Shown here one piece after another: positions 33,548 through 43,026 of a DNA stretch of 64,000 nucleotides (the first letter of the stretch is position 1; every line of letters starts with the position of its first letter). The notes beneath the pieces were generated by a model. The model ran no database searches. It was not told the DNA's origin and was given only the letters and a program-made list of their open reading frames with translations. The position numbers and the translations under genes are program-made. Origin of the DNA: SZUA-444 sp965226565 (lineage in GTDB: Bacteria; Bacillota; Clostridia; Oscillospirales; Ruminococcaceae); contig CBDDDI010000006.1 in NCBI GenBank assembly GCA_965226565.1, forward strand, positions 175,443 through 239,442, written 5' to 3'.

Positions 33548-34204
33548 TTATTCCCACAATGGTTTTACATAAACTTCATTGTATTTAACTTTATTATCAA
33601 GATCTGAAGTTTTCAGAAATTTTGGTGCAGTTGAATATATTAAAGGTAAATTAGCTTCTTTTGAAACATTTTTTGCAAATTCAAATGCATCTATAATAAT
33701 TTCTTTTGTGGTTAATTTTCCAAGATTAGAATTATTAATAATTCCTGTATGTTTAAATCTAGCAGTTTTTTCAATTTGGTCTATAAGAGTAACTGCTTCA
33801 GAAAAATCAGAATCTAAATATCTATATTTATTTATAATATACAGCATGTCAATGTCATCTTTAAGTTTTAAAAATGGTTCATAATATCTGCCAAGAGCAG
33901 TAGCGCCATCATCATCTCCACCAACATCTATAATAACATAACCATCTTCACGAGTTATTCTTTCAACATCAAAAGAAATAGCAGGAATGTCAAGATTAGA
34001 ATTAGCGTAAATTGAGCTAACTAAAGTTATACCGTTTTTTTCAAACATATCTTTAAAATCAGCTGTTCTAAAATATGGATTTACTATATCAAGATCAACA
34101 ATAGTAACTTTTTTATTTTGTTTTGCTAAATCCATTGCCATATTAACAGACACATTTGTTTTACCACTTCCGTAGTGTCCAGTTATAATAGTTATTTTTT
34201 TCAT
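33548..34204 (-). CDS. P-loop ATPase of the CobQ/CobB/MinD/ParA type
   Basis: 218 residues. The deviant Walker A GHYGSGKTNVSVNMA is at the start, then VTIVDLDIVNPYFRT and YVIIDVGGDDDGA (Walker B). Proteins of this type precede clostridial 2-oxoacid:ferredoxin oxidoreductase genes and may help load clusters or regulate assembly; this role is inferred from context only. It is the first gene of the minus-strand operon, 24 bases before the ferredoxin gene. GGAGTAAACCATG is its ribosome site. Confidence 0.75.
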   Translation of the reverse strand: MKKITIITGHYGSGKTNVSVNMAMDLAKQNKKVTIVDLDIVNPYFRTADFKDMFEKNGITLVSSIYANSNLDIPAISFDVERITREDGYVIIDVGGDDDGATALGRYYEPFLKLKDDIDMLYIINKYRYLDSDFSEAVTLIDQIEKTARFKHTGIINNSNLGKLTTKEIIIDAFEFAKNVSKEANLPLIYSTAPKFLKTSDLDNKVKYNEVYVKPLWE

Positions 34205-34337
34205 GGTTTACTCCTTCAAATCACATATATTAATTATAGTATTATTGAACAAAAAAATCAACAAAAAACTTATATAAGTTAAATATATTCGTCGATTTAA
34301 ACTACTAAAGCGAAGATGACAACCTTTTTTTGACTAA

Positions 34338-35675
34338 TTATAAAATATAATGTTTATTTTTAGCAAATTTTATCAGCTCTTCTTTTGTATTTGAAAGACC
34401 ACCATCTATAATTTTTTCTAAAATTTCATTCAAAATTATTCCTATTTCAGGTCCTTGTTTATATCCAATATTAATTAGATCTTCTCCATTTATATTTAAG
34501 TCTTTTATACTTATACAATTTTTTTCTGCAATAATTTTTTCACCTGTTTTTATCACATTGTAAATCAAATCAATTTTTTCTTTACGCATATAATCAGATT
34601 GAGCTAATGTATCAGCCAGTCTAACTTTGTTTTGATTAAAGAAAAATTCTGTACCAAATTTATTAAGATATTTTTTTATATATTTAGGATTAGCTTCATA
34701 TCTGTTATCATGTTCTAAAATTAAATCATAAACACTATCTATTATTTTCTTACTATATTTAAGTCTTTTCAAAATTATTTTTGACATTTTAGCACTTGGA
34801 ATTTGGTGACAATAAAAATGACCACTTAATTTTTCGTAAACAAAGCATTCAGGTTTTGCAATGTCATGAAAAAACATAGTTATTCTTAATATTAAATCAT
34901 TTTCAATTAATCCAACACTTTTAATTATATGTGTATAAACATCGTAGCAATGGTGTTTTGTAAACTGTTTGAAACCAAAGCAATCTTTTATTTCAGGAAT
35001 AAAAACAGCTATAATGTCTTTATATTCATTTAAAACATTATAAACATTATTTCCTGTTAAAAGTTTATTGAATTCTATTGCTATACGTTCAGAAGAAATA
35101 TTTTTAAGTAGTTCTTTATTTTTATAAATACTAGCTTTAGTTTGGTTGTTAATTTTAAAACCAAGTTGTGATGAAAATCTTAAAGCTCTTAGAATTCTAA
35201 GAGCATCTTCTTTAAATCTTGTATCTGGATTTCCAACACAACGTATAATTTTATTTTTAATATCATTTTCAGAATTGAAAATATCAACTATTCCTGTTTC
35301 TTCATTATAAGCTAAAGCATTTATAGTGAAATCACGTCTTAATAAATCATCATTAATATTAGTAACAAAGTTTACTTTATTAGGATGTCTATTATCATTA
35401 TATTCTCCATCTGTTCTAAAAGTTGTTATTTCATATGGAACTTTGTCATATACAACAGTTATAGTTCCATGTTTTAAACCAGATAAAGAAACAATATTTT
35501 TTTCAAAAAGTTTTATGCATTCTTCTGGCAACGCATTTGTGCATATATCATAGTCATTAGGCGTTTTGTTCATAAAATAATCTCTAACACATCCTCCAAC
35601 AAGATAAGCCTTAAAACCATGTTGATGAAGTGTGTTAAGAATTTTTTTTGCATTATTTGGTATAATAAAACTCAT
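34338..35675 (-). CDS. cca: CCA tRNA nucleotidyltransferase
   Basis: 445 residues. The class II nucleotidyltransferase head has YLVGGCVRDYFMNKTPNDYDICTNA (GG and DxD) near residue 20-45 and RRDFTINALAYN. The neck has RILRALRFSSQLGF. An HD-type domain follows with HHCYDVYTHI and MFFHDIAKPECF. It builds or repairs the CCA tail of tRNAs. Poly(A) polymerase shares the head, but an HD domain and the clostridial context favour the CCA enzyme. The gene stands alone, with a 132-base gap to the ATPase gene. Confidence 0.85.
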   Translation of the reverse strand: MSFIIPNNAKKILNTLHQHGFKAYLVGGCVRDYFMNKTPNDYDICTNALPEECIKLFEKNIVSLSGLKHGTITVVYDKVPYEITTFRTDGEYNDNRHPNKVNFVTNINDDLLRRDFTINALAYNEETGIVDIFNSENDIKNKIIRCVGNPDTRFKEDALRILRALRFSSQLGFKINNQTKASIYKNKELLKNISSERIAIEFNKLLTGNNVYNVLNEYKDIIAVFIPEIKDCFGFKQFTKHHCYDVYTHIIKSVGLIENDLILRITMFFHDIAKPECFVYEKLSGHFYCHQIPSAKMSKIILKRLKYSKKIIDSVYDLILEHDNRYEANPKYIKKYLNKFGTEFFFNQNKVRLADTLAQSDYMRKEKIDLIYNVIKTGEKIIAEKNCISIKDLNINGEDLINIGYKQGPEIGIILNEILEKIIDGGLSNTKEELIKFAKNKHYIL

Positions 35676-35792
35676 AAATTAGTCCTCAGTAAATATTTTT
35701 TTAATTTTAACATTTATTATTTTTACTGTCAATTTAAACATTATAATGTATTGATAATAAAAATGTAAATTAATATTGGAGAATAAACGTTT

Positions 35793-37343
35793 ATGATATT
35801 ATCAAATAAAAAATTGCAAATGATCTTTTTTCCTATTATATCTGGAGTTTTATTATCACTTTCTTTTTCAATAGAAAAACTATGGGTGATTTGTTTTGTT
35901 GCACTAATTCCGTTGTTTTATGCAATTTTTAAATTTGCAATTAATAAAAAAAGAACATTTTTGATAATGTTATTATTTTCATTAGCTTATTATATACCTT
36001 TGATGCAATGGGTATACCAAGTGCATTGTAAATTACCTTTTTCAAAAAATGTATCATATTTGATTTTGTTTATATGTACTATATTAATTGGTGTCGTGCA
36101 AAGTAAATATTATATAGTATCAACTTTTTTCTATTCACATTTAAGAAGAAATAAATTTTATGATGTAATTACTTTTTCTGTATTATTTGTATTTGGAGAA
36201 TATTTAATGGAAAGGACTCCTTGGATAGCGTTTCCTTGGGGAAAAATATCAGCAATTCCAACTTCGTTTGTTCCATTTATACAATCTGCATCTTTGTTTG
36301 GAGATAAGTTTATTTCTTTAATTGTATTATTGGTAAATGGATTTTTAGCATATGGAATTTTTAAATTAAAAAATAAAAAATCATTTATTAAATATGCAAG
36401 TGTAGCTTTATTAATATTTGTTATAAATATTTCTTATGGTTTGATTAAACTGAAAATGCCTAGAAATCCAAAAAATCCTTATGGTGTTATGGTTGTACAA
36501 GGAAATTATTCAGGTTTAAATAAATGGGAATCAAGTTTAACAGAAATGTTTAAAACATATATCGATTTAACTTATAATAATATTGATGATAATACTAAAA
36601 TAGTTATTTGGCCAGAAACTGCAGTTCCTACAATGCTTATTAAAGAAAGTTATTATGAAAAAGAACTCTTGAAACTTGCAAAAGAAAAAGATGTAACAAT
36701 AATTGCTGGATTTTTTACTGAAAGTTCTGAAGATAAAGCTTTTAATTCTCTTGTTGCATTTTATCCTGATGGAAAAATGTCAGAACCATACAAAAAAGCA
36801 GTTCTTGCACCTTTTGGCGAATATTTTCCTTTAGGTGATATTGTAAAAAAGTTTATTCCACCATTAAGAGAGCTTGTTGAGACTATGTCAATAGTATCAG
36901 TTGGCAAAGAAAATAAATCCATTTCTGCCAGAGAAGGTGAGGTTGGATGCATTATATGTTATGAATCCATATTTAGAAAAAGTGCTTTTAAAAACATTGA
37001 GAATGGTTCTGAAATTTTGGCTATTGCTAGTAATGATTCTTGGTTTGGAGAAACATCAGCACTTCGTCAACATTTTTCTCATGCTATTTTAAGAGCGGTA
37101 GAATCTAATAGATTTGTGATAAGATCAAGTAACACCGGTGTTAGCGCAATTATATCTCCTAATGGCGAAATTATGTGTAAAGCAGATTTTTTCGAACAAA
37201 CTACATGTAAACATATGGTTTACAATATAAATCAAAACACATTAATCTTTAATGTGGATATATTATATATAGTATCGTTATTAGTATTCATTGGAACTGT
37301 TATTAGTTTTTTGATAAGAAAATTATTGCCAAAAAATAGGTAA
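35793..37343 (+). CDS. lnt: apolipoprotein N-acyltransferase
   Basis: 516 residues: about six membrane helices to residue ~215, a carbon-nitrogen hydrolase domain (about 230-480), and a last helix. The triad is visible as Glu in VIWPETAVP, Lys in EPYKKAVLAPFGEYFP and Cys in GCIICYESIF. It adds the third acyl chain to lipoproteins. Lnt is common in Proteobacteria but patchy in Firmicutes, so its presence means lipoproteins such as those at 44086 and 44491 may be triacylated. GGAG lies 13 bases before the ATG. Confidence 0.85.
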   Translation: MILSNKKLQMIFFPIISGVLLSLSFSIEKLWVICFVALIPLFYAIFKFAINKKRTFLIMLLFSLAYYIPLMQWVYQVHCKLPFSKNVSYLILFICTILIGVVQSKYYIVSTFFYSHLRRNKFYDVITFSVLFVFGEYLMERTPWIAFPWGKISAIPTSFVPFIQSASLFGDKFISLIVLLVNGFLAYGIFKLKNKKSFIKYASVALLIFVINISYGLIKLKMPRNPKNPYGVMVVQGNYSGLNKWESSLTEMFKTYIDLTYNNIDDNTKIVIWPETAVPTMLIKESYYEKELLKLAKEKDVTIIAGFFTESSEDKAFNSLVAFYPDGKMSEPYKKAVLAPFGEYFPLGDIVKKFIPPLRELVETMSIVSVGKENKSISAREGEVGCIICYESIFRKSAFKNIENGSEILAIASNDSWFGETSALRQHFSHAILRAVESNRFVIRSSNTGVSAIISPNGEIMCKADFFEQTTCKHMVYNINQNTLIFNVDILYIVSLLVFIGTVISFLIRKLLPKNR

Positions 37344-37431
37344 TATGGTATAATTGAAAATGTTGTTGTCTTGTTAATTGCATATTGTTATCTGTTTACA
37401 AAGTTTTTTTAGTTTGTTTGGAGGAGTTTTA

Positions 37432-38202
37432 ATGAGAATATTATTTGTAGGTGATGTTGTAGGAAGTTGTGGTTGCGAATTTCTAGCAAAAAAGATTTAT
37501 AATGTTAAAAAGGAATACAATATTGACTTTACTATTATCAATGGTGAAAATTCTGCTCAAGGTAACGGTATAAGTAAATATTCAGCTGATTATTTAACAA
37601 ATAATTGCGGAGCAGATGTAATTACTACTGGTAATCACGCTTTTAGAAGACATGAAGCAAAAAATATTTTTGATTCAATTCCTCATTTAATTAGACCTGC
37701 AAATTATTCTGATGAAATATGCGGTAAAGGATATTATGTAATTGATTCCGGATTTACTCAAATTGCTGTTGTGAATCTTTTAGGAGTAGTATATTTAGAA
37801 CCACTAAATAATCCTTTTGATACAATTGATAATATTCTTTCGGAAATTTCAACACCAAATATAATAGTGGATTTTCATGCTGAAGCAACTTCAGAAAAAA
37901 AGTGTATGGGTCATTATCTTGCAAAAAGAGTAACTGCTGTTATTGGCACACATACACATGTTCAAACTAATGATGAAACGATATTATTAGGCCATACTGG
38001 ATACATAACAGACGCAGGAATGTGTGGACCTGAGAATTCTGTTCTTGGAGTTGACACTTCTGTAGCACTGGAAAAAATGAAAACTCATTATCCTACAAAG
38101 TTTATTGAGAGCACAGAGCCTTGTTTTTTGAACGCTATTGTGATAGAATTCGACAATAAATTAGGTAAATGTTCTAATATTTTCAAAATAATTTTACGAT
38201 AA
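37432..38202 (+). CDS. YmdB-type metallophosphoesterase
   Basis: 256 residues starting MRILFVGDVVG. Metal ligands are in GDVVG, INGENSAQGNG, TTGNHAFRR, VDFHAEATSEK and GTHTHVQTND, the signature of the TIGR00282/YmdB family. B. subtilis YmdB hydrolyses cyclic nucleotides (2',3'-cAMP) and affects biofilm and motility choices. ATG 37432 with GGAGGAG is preferred over the upstream start at 37378, which has no ribosome site. In many Firmicutes ymdB precedes spoVS, as here. Confidence 0.85.
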   Translation: MRILFVGDVVGSCGCEFLAKKIYNVKKEYNIDFTIINGENSAQGNGISKYSADYLTNNCGADVITTGNHAFRRHEAKNIFDSIPHLIRPANYSDEICGKGYYVIDSGFTQIAVVNLLGVVYLEPLNNPFDTIDNILSEISTPNIIVDFHAEATSEKKCMGHYLAKRVTAVIGTHTHVQTNDETILLGHTGYITDAGMCGPENSVLGVDTSVALEKMKTHYPTKFIESTEPCFLNAIVIEFDNKLGKCSNIFKIILR

Positions 38203-38347
38203 TGCTGATTTTCTAAATTAACTATTGTAATTTAATACAAATGATAGTATAATTAGGTTAAATTAATGAGCTTTGTTTACAGTTAATTAAAATAAATAAA
38301 AAAATATTAACGAAAATAAAGACAATGCAATTTATGGAGGTAAAACA

Positions 38348-38608
38348 ATGGAAGTCTTAAAAGTATCATCACATTCTGTTCCAAATTCAGTAGCAGGAGC
38401 TATAGCAGGAGTTGTGAGAGAAAAAGCAGCAGTTGAAGTTCAAGCAGTTGGAGCAGGAGCATCAAATCAAGCAATCAAAGCCATTGCCATTGCTCGTGGT
38501 TATCTAGCACCTGTAGGCGTTGATCTTATTTGCGTACCAGCCTTTGCTAACGTCGTTATCGATGGAGAAGAGAGAACTGCTATTAAGTTAATTTGTGAAA
38601 GTAGGTAG
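38348..38608 (+). CDS. spoVS: stage V sporulation protein S
   Basis: 86 residues, the full family length, with the Alba-like core: EVLKVSSHSVPNSVAGAIAG, AVEVQAVGAGASNQAIKAIA and GEERTAIKL. In B. subtilis it affects septation and spore-coat assembly, although the gene is also found outside spore formers. TTATGGAGG precedes the ATG. Codon use is richer in G/C than its neighbours, as usual for this very conserved gene. Confidence 0.95.
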   Translation: MEVLKVSSHSVPNSVAGAIAGVVREKAAVEVQAVGAGASNQAIKAIAIARGYLAPVGVDLICVPAFANVVIDGEERTAIKLICESR

Positions 38609-38923
38609 TGGTAATTTCTTTGTAAGTAAAATTATTTATTTTTGAATACATATATTTGAAATAACATAAATATTATAAATTCTATGACAATTTTATACTT
38701 GACATCGTATGAAGAATTTGCTGACTATTATAAATCATATTATAAAATATAATGATTTAACTTTAATTAGGAAAACTTAAGAAAATGAGAGCCTCATTTA
38801 CAATATTTTGTAATGAGGCTTTTGTTTTGTAATGAAATTCCATGTTTATTTATTCATTATATATGTTTAAATATACATGGAATTGTTTATATTTGTTATT
38901 TAAAACAATTAATAATTGTTTTG
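38609..38923. other. gene-free spacer between spoVS and uppP
   Basis: Apart from the terminator at 38791 nothing is supported here; all frames are short and without ribosome sites. Confidence 0.5.
38791..38828 (+). terminator. intrinsic terminator
   Basis: GCCTCATTTACAA pairs with TTGTAATGAGGC (one bulged base), followed by TTTTGTTTT. It lies between convergent spoVS and uppP. Confidence 0.7.
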
Positions 38924-39733
38924 TTAGAATACTAATAAAAGTATTACGATAACACCAAGTATAATTCTATACCATCCGAATGCTTTAAAATCATGTTTCT
39001 TAATATATCCCATTAAGAATTTTATTGCGAAGACTGAAACTGCGAAAGCTACTGCCATTCCTGATATTAATGTGGCTATTTGATATCCTGTTAAATCAAA
39101 TCCAAATTTAACAAGTTTGTAAAGACTTGCAGCTATCATTGTTGGTATTGCTAAGAAAAATGTGAATTCAGTTGCAGCTGTTCTTGAAAGACCTATTAAT
39201 AAAGCTCCTATGATTGTTGCTCCTGAACGTGAAGTTCCTGGAATCATTGCAAGAACTTGGAATACACCTATTAAAAATGCAGAAGCATATGTAACATCAG
39301 CTAATGTTTTATATTTAGGTGTACGTTTTTTGTTCCAATTTTCTATTATTATAAATAGTATACCGTAAAATATCAACATTATTGCTATAGTTAGTGGTGT
39401 TCCAAAATGTTCTTCAAGAAAATCATCAAGTATAAAACCTAATGCTGATGGTAAACATGCGAATGCAACTTTAAACCAAATAGAAAATGACTCTTTTTTT
39501 ATAAAATATTTTTCTTTGGTTGAAAAAGGCCATACTTTATTCCAAAAAAGAAATATTACAGCTAAAATAGCACCAAATTGTATTACAACAAGAAACATTT
39601 CTTTAAAAGCATCTGTCATGTCTAATTTTACGAATTTGTCAACTAAAATCATGTGACCTGTACTACTTATTGGTAGCCATTCAGTAATTCCTTCTACTAT
39701 TCCGATAAGTATTATTTTTAATAAATTAATCAA
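38924..39733 (-). CDS. uppP: undecaprenyl-diphosphatase
   Basis: 269 residues, eight or so membrane helices. Family signatures are GIVEGITEWLPISSTGHM near the N-terminus (catalytic Glu residues) and IPGTSRSGATI near residue 165 (catalytic Arg/Ser). It recycles undecaprenyl pyrophosphate for wall synthesis and gives basal bacitracin tolerance. I prefer the TTG at 39733 because GGAGG lies 10 bases upstream; the start at 39763 would place that site inside the gene. Confidence 0.92.
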   Translation of the reverse strand: MINLLKIILIGIVEGITEWLPISSTGHMILVDKFVKLDMTDAFKEMFLVVIQFGAILAVIFLFWNKVWPFSTKEKYFIKKESFSIWFKVAFACLPSALGFILDDFLEEHFGTPLTIAIMLIFYGILFIIIENWNKKRTPKYKTLADVTYASAFLIGVFQVLAMIPGTSRSGATIIGALLIGLSRTAATEFTFFLAIPTMIAASLYKLVKFGFDLTGYQIATLISGMAVAFAVSVFAIKFLMGYIKKHDFKAFGWYRIILGVIVILLLVF

Positions 39734-39999
39734 TATATAACGACCTCCAAAATTTAATTTCAAACATATTAATTATATACGCAAGTTGCTTTATTTGCAA
39801 GACAATTAATATTGTATTTATGTTAAGTGACTTTGTTGTGAATTTAAAGTTGCAATTTTGTAATTTTATATTATTATTTTATAGTGAATTAGCTTTCTTT
39901 AATATGTTTATTAATAAATTAGGTGGAATATTAATGGCAATTTGTCATTTGGTACAATATTTAACAAAAAACTTTGAGTAATTTTTACGTTAAGCTCTA

Positions 40000-40028
40000 T
40001 TGCAAAATGGTTATTATTCATGTAAAAT
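40000..40028 (+). promoter_or_regulatory. promoter of the purine operon
   Basis: TTGCAA (40000-40005), 17-bp spacer, TAAAAT (40023-40028), giving a leader of about 200 bases before purE. Confidence 0.6.
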
Positions 40029-40056
40029 TAAATTATATTAATATACGAGGTGTGTT

Positions 40057-40194
40057 ATGCTTTTTGTTATATCCTTACGATTGAATATTGATTTTGAAAA
40101 TTGGAAGTCTGATGATATAGGTGCGAAAAAAGTTGCGTGCGTTCGTAATACTTGCGTTGAGAAATATAAAATATTTGTGTCTAACTGTGACTAA
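40057..40194 (+). CDS. 45-codon leader ORF of the purine operon
   Basis: GAGGTGTGTTATG starts MLFVISLRLNIDFENWK..., ending KIFVSNCD at a TAA that lies in the 5' arm of the following terminator. The frame is open for the whole leader and its stop position places a terminating ribosome on the hairpin. It may be a translated sensor of operon expression. No run of one amino acid is obvious, so the sensed signal is not clear. It could also be a chance frame. Confidence 0.4.
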   Translation: MLFVISLRLNIDFENWKSDDIGAKKVACVRNTCVEKYKIFVSNCD

Positions 40195-40213
40195 TTTTAG
40201 TCGCAGTTTTTTT
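40183..40213 (+). terminator. intrinsic terminator/attenuator before purE
   Basis: AACTGTGACTAA (40183-40194) pairs with TTAGTCGCAGTT (40197-40208, one G-U), followed by a 7-T run, 24 bases before purE. Placed between promoter and first gene it must be bypassed for the operon to be read, so it is an attenuator. Confidence 0.75.
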
Positions 40214-40236
40214 ATTTTAATTTTATGGAGGTATAA

Positions 40237-40734
40237 ATGAAAAAAGTTGCTATTGTTATGGGAAGTGACAGTGATCTGCCTGTTGTGAAAGGTGCATTGT
40301 TGGAGCTTGAAAAGTTTGGTGTGGAATATGAGGTTCATGTTATGTCTGCTCATAGAACACCTGAAGCTGCATGTGAATTTGCAAAAAGCGCAAAAGATAA
40401 TGGTTTTGGAATAATTATTGCAGCAGCAGGTAAAGCTGCTCATTTAGGTGGAGTTATTGCAGGACATTCTATTTTGCCTGTTATTGGAATACCAATAAAA
40501 TCATCAACTATGGATGGATTAGATTCATTACTTAGTACAGTTCAAATGCCATCAGGAATACCTGTAGCTACTGTTACAATTGATGGAGCAAAAAATGCTG
40601 CTATTCTTGCTGCTCAAATGCTTGCAATAGAAGATGAAGAGCTTAGCGAAAAACTTTATGAAATGAAGAGTAAGATGGCTCAAGAAGTTTTGGAGAAAAA
40701 TACGAAGCTTCAAAATGAGCTTAACAATATATAA
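40237..40734 (+). CDS. purE: N5-carboxyaminoimidazole ribonucleotide mutase
   Basis: 165 residues. VAIVMGSDSDLPVVKGALLEL, MSAHRTPEAACEFA and AAAGKAAHLGGVIAG, then PVIGIPIKSS, are the class I PurE signatures (Ser and His in GSDSD and SAHRTP bind the substrate). It moves the carboxyl group from N5-CAIR to CAIR. No purK is seen in the window, so the CO2-fixing partner lies elsewhere or the enzyme uses the class II reaction. First gene of the purine operon. Confidence 0.93.
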   Translation: MKKVAIVMGSDSDLPVVKGALLELEKFGVEYEVHVMSAHRTPEAACEFAKSAKDNGFGIIIAAAGKAAHLGGVIAGHSILPVIGIPIKSSTMDGLDSLLSTVQMPSGIPVATVTIDGAKNAAILAAQMLAIEDEELSEKLYEMKSKMAQEVLEKNTKLQNELNNI

Positions 40735-40752
40735 TATTTTTTGGAGGGTATT

Positions 40753-41463
40753 ATGAAAAGATTAGAGCAACTTTATGAAGGAAAAGCAAAGAAAGTTTTT
40801 ACAACAGAAGATCCAGAGTTATTGATTGTTGATTATAAAGACGATGCAACTGCTTTTAATGGTGAGAAAAAAGGCACAATTGAAAACAAAGGTATTATTA
40901 ACAACCGTGTAACAAATCATCTTATGAAGAAACTTGAGGAATTTGGAGTTCCTACTCATCTTGTTGAAGAAATTTCTGATAGAGAAACAATTGTAAAAAA
41001 AGTTTCAATTGTTCCGTTAGAAGTTATTGTTAGAAACATAGTAGCTGGATCACTTGCTAAAAGAGTTGGACAACCTGAAGGCACTAAACTTGGCTCAACA
41101 GTTCTTGAGTTTTGTTATAAAGATGATGATCTTGGAGATCCAATGGTTAATGAATATCATATTAAAGCTATGGGATGGGCTACTGAAGAAGAAATGGATG
41201 TTATATGCAAATATTCATTTATGGTTAATGAATTTATGTCATCATACTTAAAAGATCTTAATATTGAGCTTGTTGATTTTAAACTTGAGTTTGGAAGAAC
41301 TTCTGATGGAACTATAATTTTAGCTGATGAGATTTCTCCTGATACATGTCGTTTTTGGGACACTGTAACAGGTAAGCATCTTGATAAAGATTTATTCCGT
41401 AGAAATCTTGGTGGAGAAGTTGATGCTTATAAAGAAGTTATGAAACGTTTGCTTGGTGAATAA
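40753..41463 (+). CDS. purC: SAICAR synthase
   Basis: 236 residues: LYEGKAKKVF and DYKDDATAFNGEKKG form the nucleotide site, PLEVIVRNIVAGS and DEISPDTCRFWD the substrate site. It joins aspartate to CAIR. ATG 40753 behind GGAGG is used; the ORF start at 40741 has no site. It is 18 bases after purE. Confidence 0.95.
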   Translation: MKRLEQLYEGKAKKVFTTEDPELLIVDYKDDATAFNGEKKGTIENKGIINNRVTNHLMKKLEEFGVPTHLVEEISDRETIVKKVSIVPLEVIVRNIVAGSLAKRVGQPEGTKLGSTVLEFCYKDDDLGDPMVNEYHIKAMGWATEEEMDVICKYSFMVNEFMSSYLKDLNIELVDFKLEFGRTSDGTIILADEISPDTCRFWDTVTGKHLDKDLFRRNLGGEVDAYKEVMKRLLGE

Positions 41464-41501
41464 TATTTAAAAATTTATTTCTGTTTTATACGGAGGTTAT
41501 T

Positions 41502-42920
41502 ATGTTTAATAAAATTAATGAAGAATGTGGCGTTTTTGGTATTTACAGTAGTAAAACAATTGATGTTGCAGCTTCTACATATTACGCACTATACGCACTA
41601 CAACACCGTGGCCAAGAGAGCTGCGGTATTGTAGTTAATGATAGAGGAATTTTTACTAGCTATAAAGATCTTGGTTTGGTAAATGAAGTTTTCAATAAAG
41701 AAAATTTGAAAAAACTTGGACTCGGAAATATAGCTATTGGTCATGTAAGATATGCTACTGCTGGAGTTACTAGCAGATCAAATGCACAGCCACTTGTTGT
41801 AAGACATGTAAAAGGTCCAATGGCTTTGGCTCATAATGGAACTCTTACTAATGCTACTGAGCTTCGTGAAGAATACGAACTTAAAGGTGCAATATTTCAT
41901 ACAACTAATGATACAGAAGTTATTTCTTATGCTATTACTGAAGCTAGGCTTCAATGTGGATCTATTCAAAAAGCTGTAGAAGAAGCAATGTATAAATTAA
42001 AAGGTGCTTATTCACTTGTTGTAATGTCTGCACAAAAACTTATTGCTGCTAGAGATAAAACTGGATTTAGGCCACTTTGTATTGGTCAAACTGAAGCAGG
42101 TGAATATGTTGTTGCAAGTGAAACATGTGCTTTAGATTCAATTAATGCTAAGTTTATAAGAGATGTTTTACCTGGAGAAATTGTTGTTATAAAAAACAAC
42201 GAAATAACTTCTATAAAAACTCATTGTGAAGGCAAAGCTAATCTTTGTGTTTTTGAATTTGTTTATTTTGCAAGACCTGATTCAGTTATAGAAGGATGTT
42301 CTGTACATCAAGCTAGACGCCGTGCTGGAGAAATTCTTTGTAAAGAACATCCTGTTGAGGCTGATGTTATAGTTGGTGTTCCTGATAGTGGAATAGATGC
42401 AGCACTTGGATTTTCTAAAGCTAGTGGTATTCCATATGGTATGGGATTTTTGAAAAATAAATATATTGGCAGAACTTTTATACAGCCTTCTCAAGATGAA
42501 AGAGAAAATCTTGTGAGAATAAAACTTAATGTTATTGGTGAGACAGTAAAAGACAAACGTGTTGTTCTTATAGATGATTCAATTGTAAGAGGTACTACTT
42601 CTGCTAGAATTGTAAAACAAATTAAAGATGCTGGAGCTAAAGAAGTTCATATGAGAATTTCGAGTCCACCATTTAAACACCCATGTTATTTTGGAACAGA
42701 TATAGATAGTACTGATAAACTTATTGCATGTAAGATGTCTATTGATGAAATAGCAAAAGAAATTGGTGCTGATTCTTTAGGATATTTGAGTGTTGATGGT
42801 GTAAAAGAAATTGCTAGCAATGCTAATTGTGATTTTTGTTGTGGATGTTTTGATGGTAATTATCCTATTGAAGTTCCTAAAGAAATGCCAAAACACAGAT
42901 TTGAAAATAAAATAAAATAA
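41502..42920 (+). CDS. purF: amidophosphoribosyltransferase
   Basis: 472 residues. A short propeptide (MFNKINEE) precedes the N-terminal nucleophile Cys of ECGVFGIY, so self-cleavage after residue 8 is expected. The glutaminase part has LQHRGQESCGI and GHVRYATAG; the PRTase part has VVLIDDSIVRGTTSARI. C-terminal Cys residues (CDFCCGC with an earlier Cys in ACKM) fit the oxygen-sensitive [4Fe-4S] type of B. subtilis. It commits PRPP to purines. Confidence 0.95.
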   Translation: MFNKINEECGVFGIYSSKTIDVAASTYYALYALQHRGQESCGIVVNDRGIFTSYKDLGLVNEVFNKENLKKLGLGNIAIGHVRYATAGVTSRSNAQPLVVRHVKGPMALAHNGTLTNATELREEYELKGAIFHTTNDTEVISYAITEARLQCGSIQKAVEEAMYKLKGAYSLVVMSAQKLIAARDKTGFRPLCIGQTEAGEYVVASETCALDSINAKFIRDVLPGEIVVIKNNEITSIKTHCEGKANLCVFEFVYFARPDSVIEGCSVHQARRRAGEILCKEHPVEADVIVGVPDSGIDAALGFSKASGIPYGMGFLKNKYIGRTFIQPSQDERENLVRIKLNVIGETVKDKRVVLIDDSIVRGTTSARIVKQIKDAGAKEVHMRISSPPFKHPCYFGTDIDSTDKLIACKMSIDEIAKEIGADSLGYLSVDGVKEIASNANCDFCCGCFDGNYPIEVPKEMPKHRFENKIK

Positions 42921-43026
42921 AGTTTTAATAAAAAATACTATTTTTTTCACAAAATTACTTCTTTGCATGATAAAATAGTGTTATAATAATTTATGCCGAG
43001 CAAAGCGGCAGAATAGGATGATTAAA

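Noticed and set aside
39931..39981. 15-codon frame (MAICHLVQYLTKNFE) with a good ribosome site upstream of the pur promoter
   Set aside because: The site is attractive, but there is no promoter or context and the frame is too short to support.
39900..40236. Purine riboswitch before purE
   Set aside because: I looked for the three-way junction core typical of that class and did not find it; only the leader ORF and terminator are supported.
40075..40443. 122-residue minus-strand frame across the purE leader
   Set aside because: Antisense shadow of purE with low-complexity composition.
42992..43017. Seven-codon frame (MPSKAAE) with a small GCCG/CGGC hairpin before purM
   Set aside because: Too short, no ribosome site, and probably chance overlap with the purM start region.
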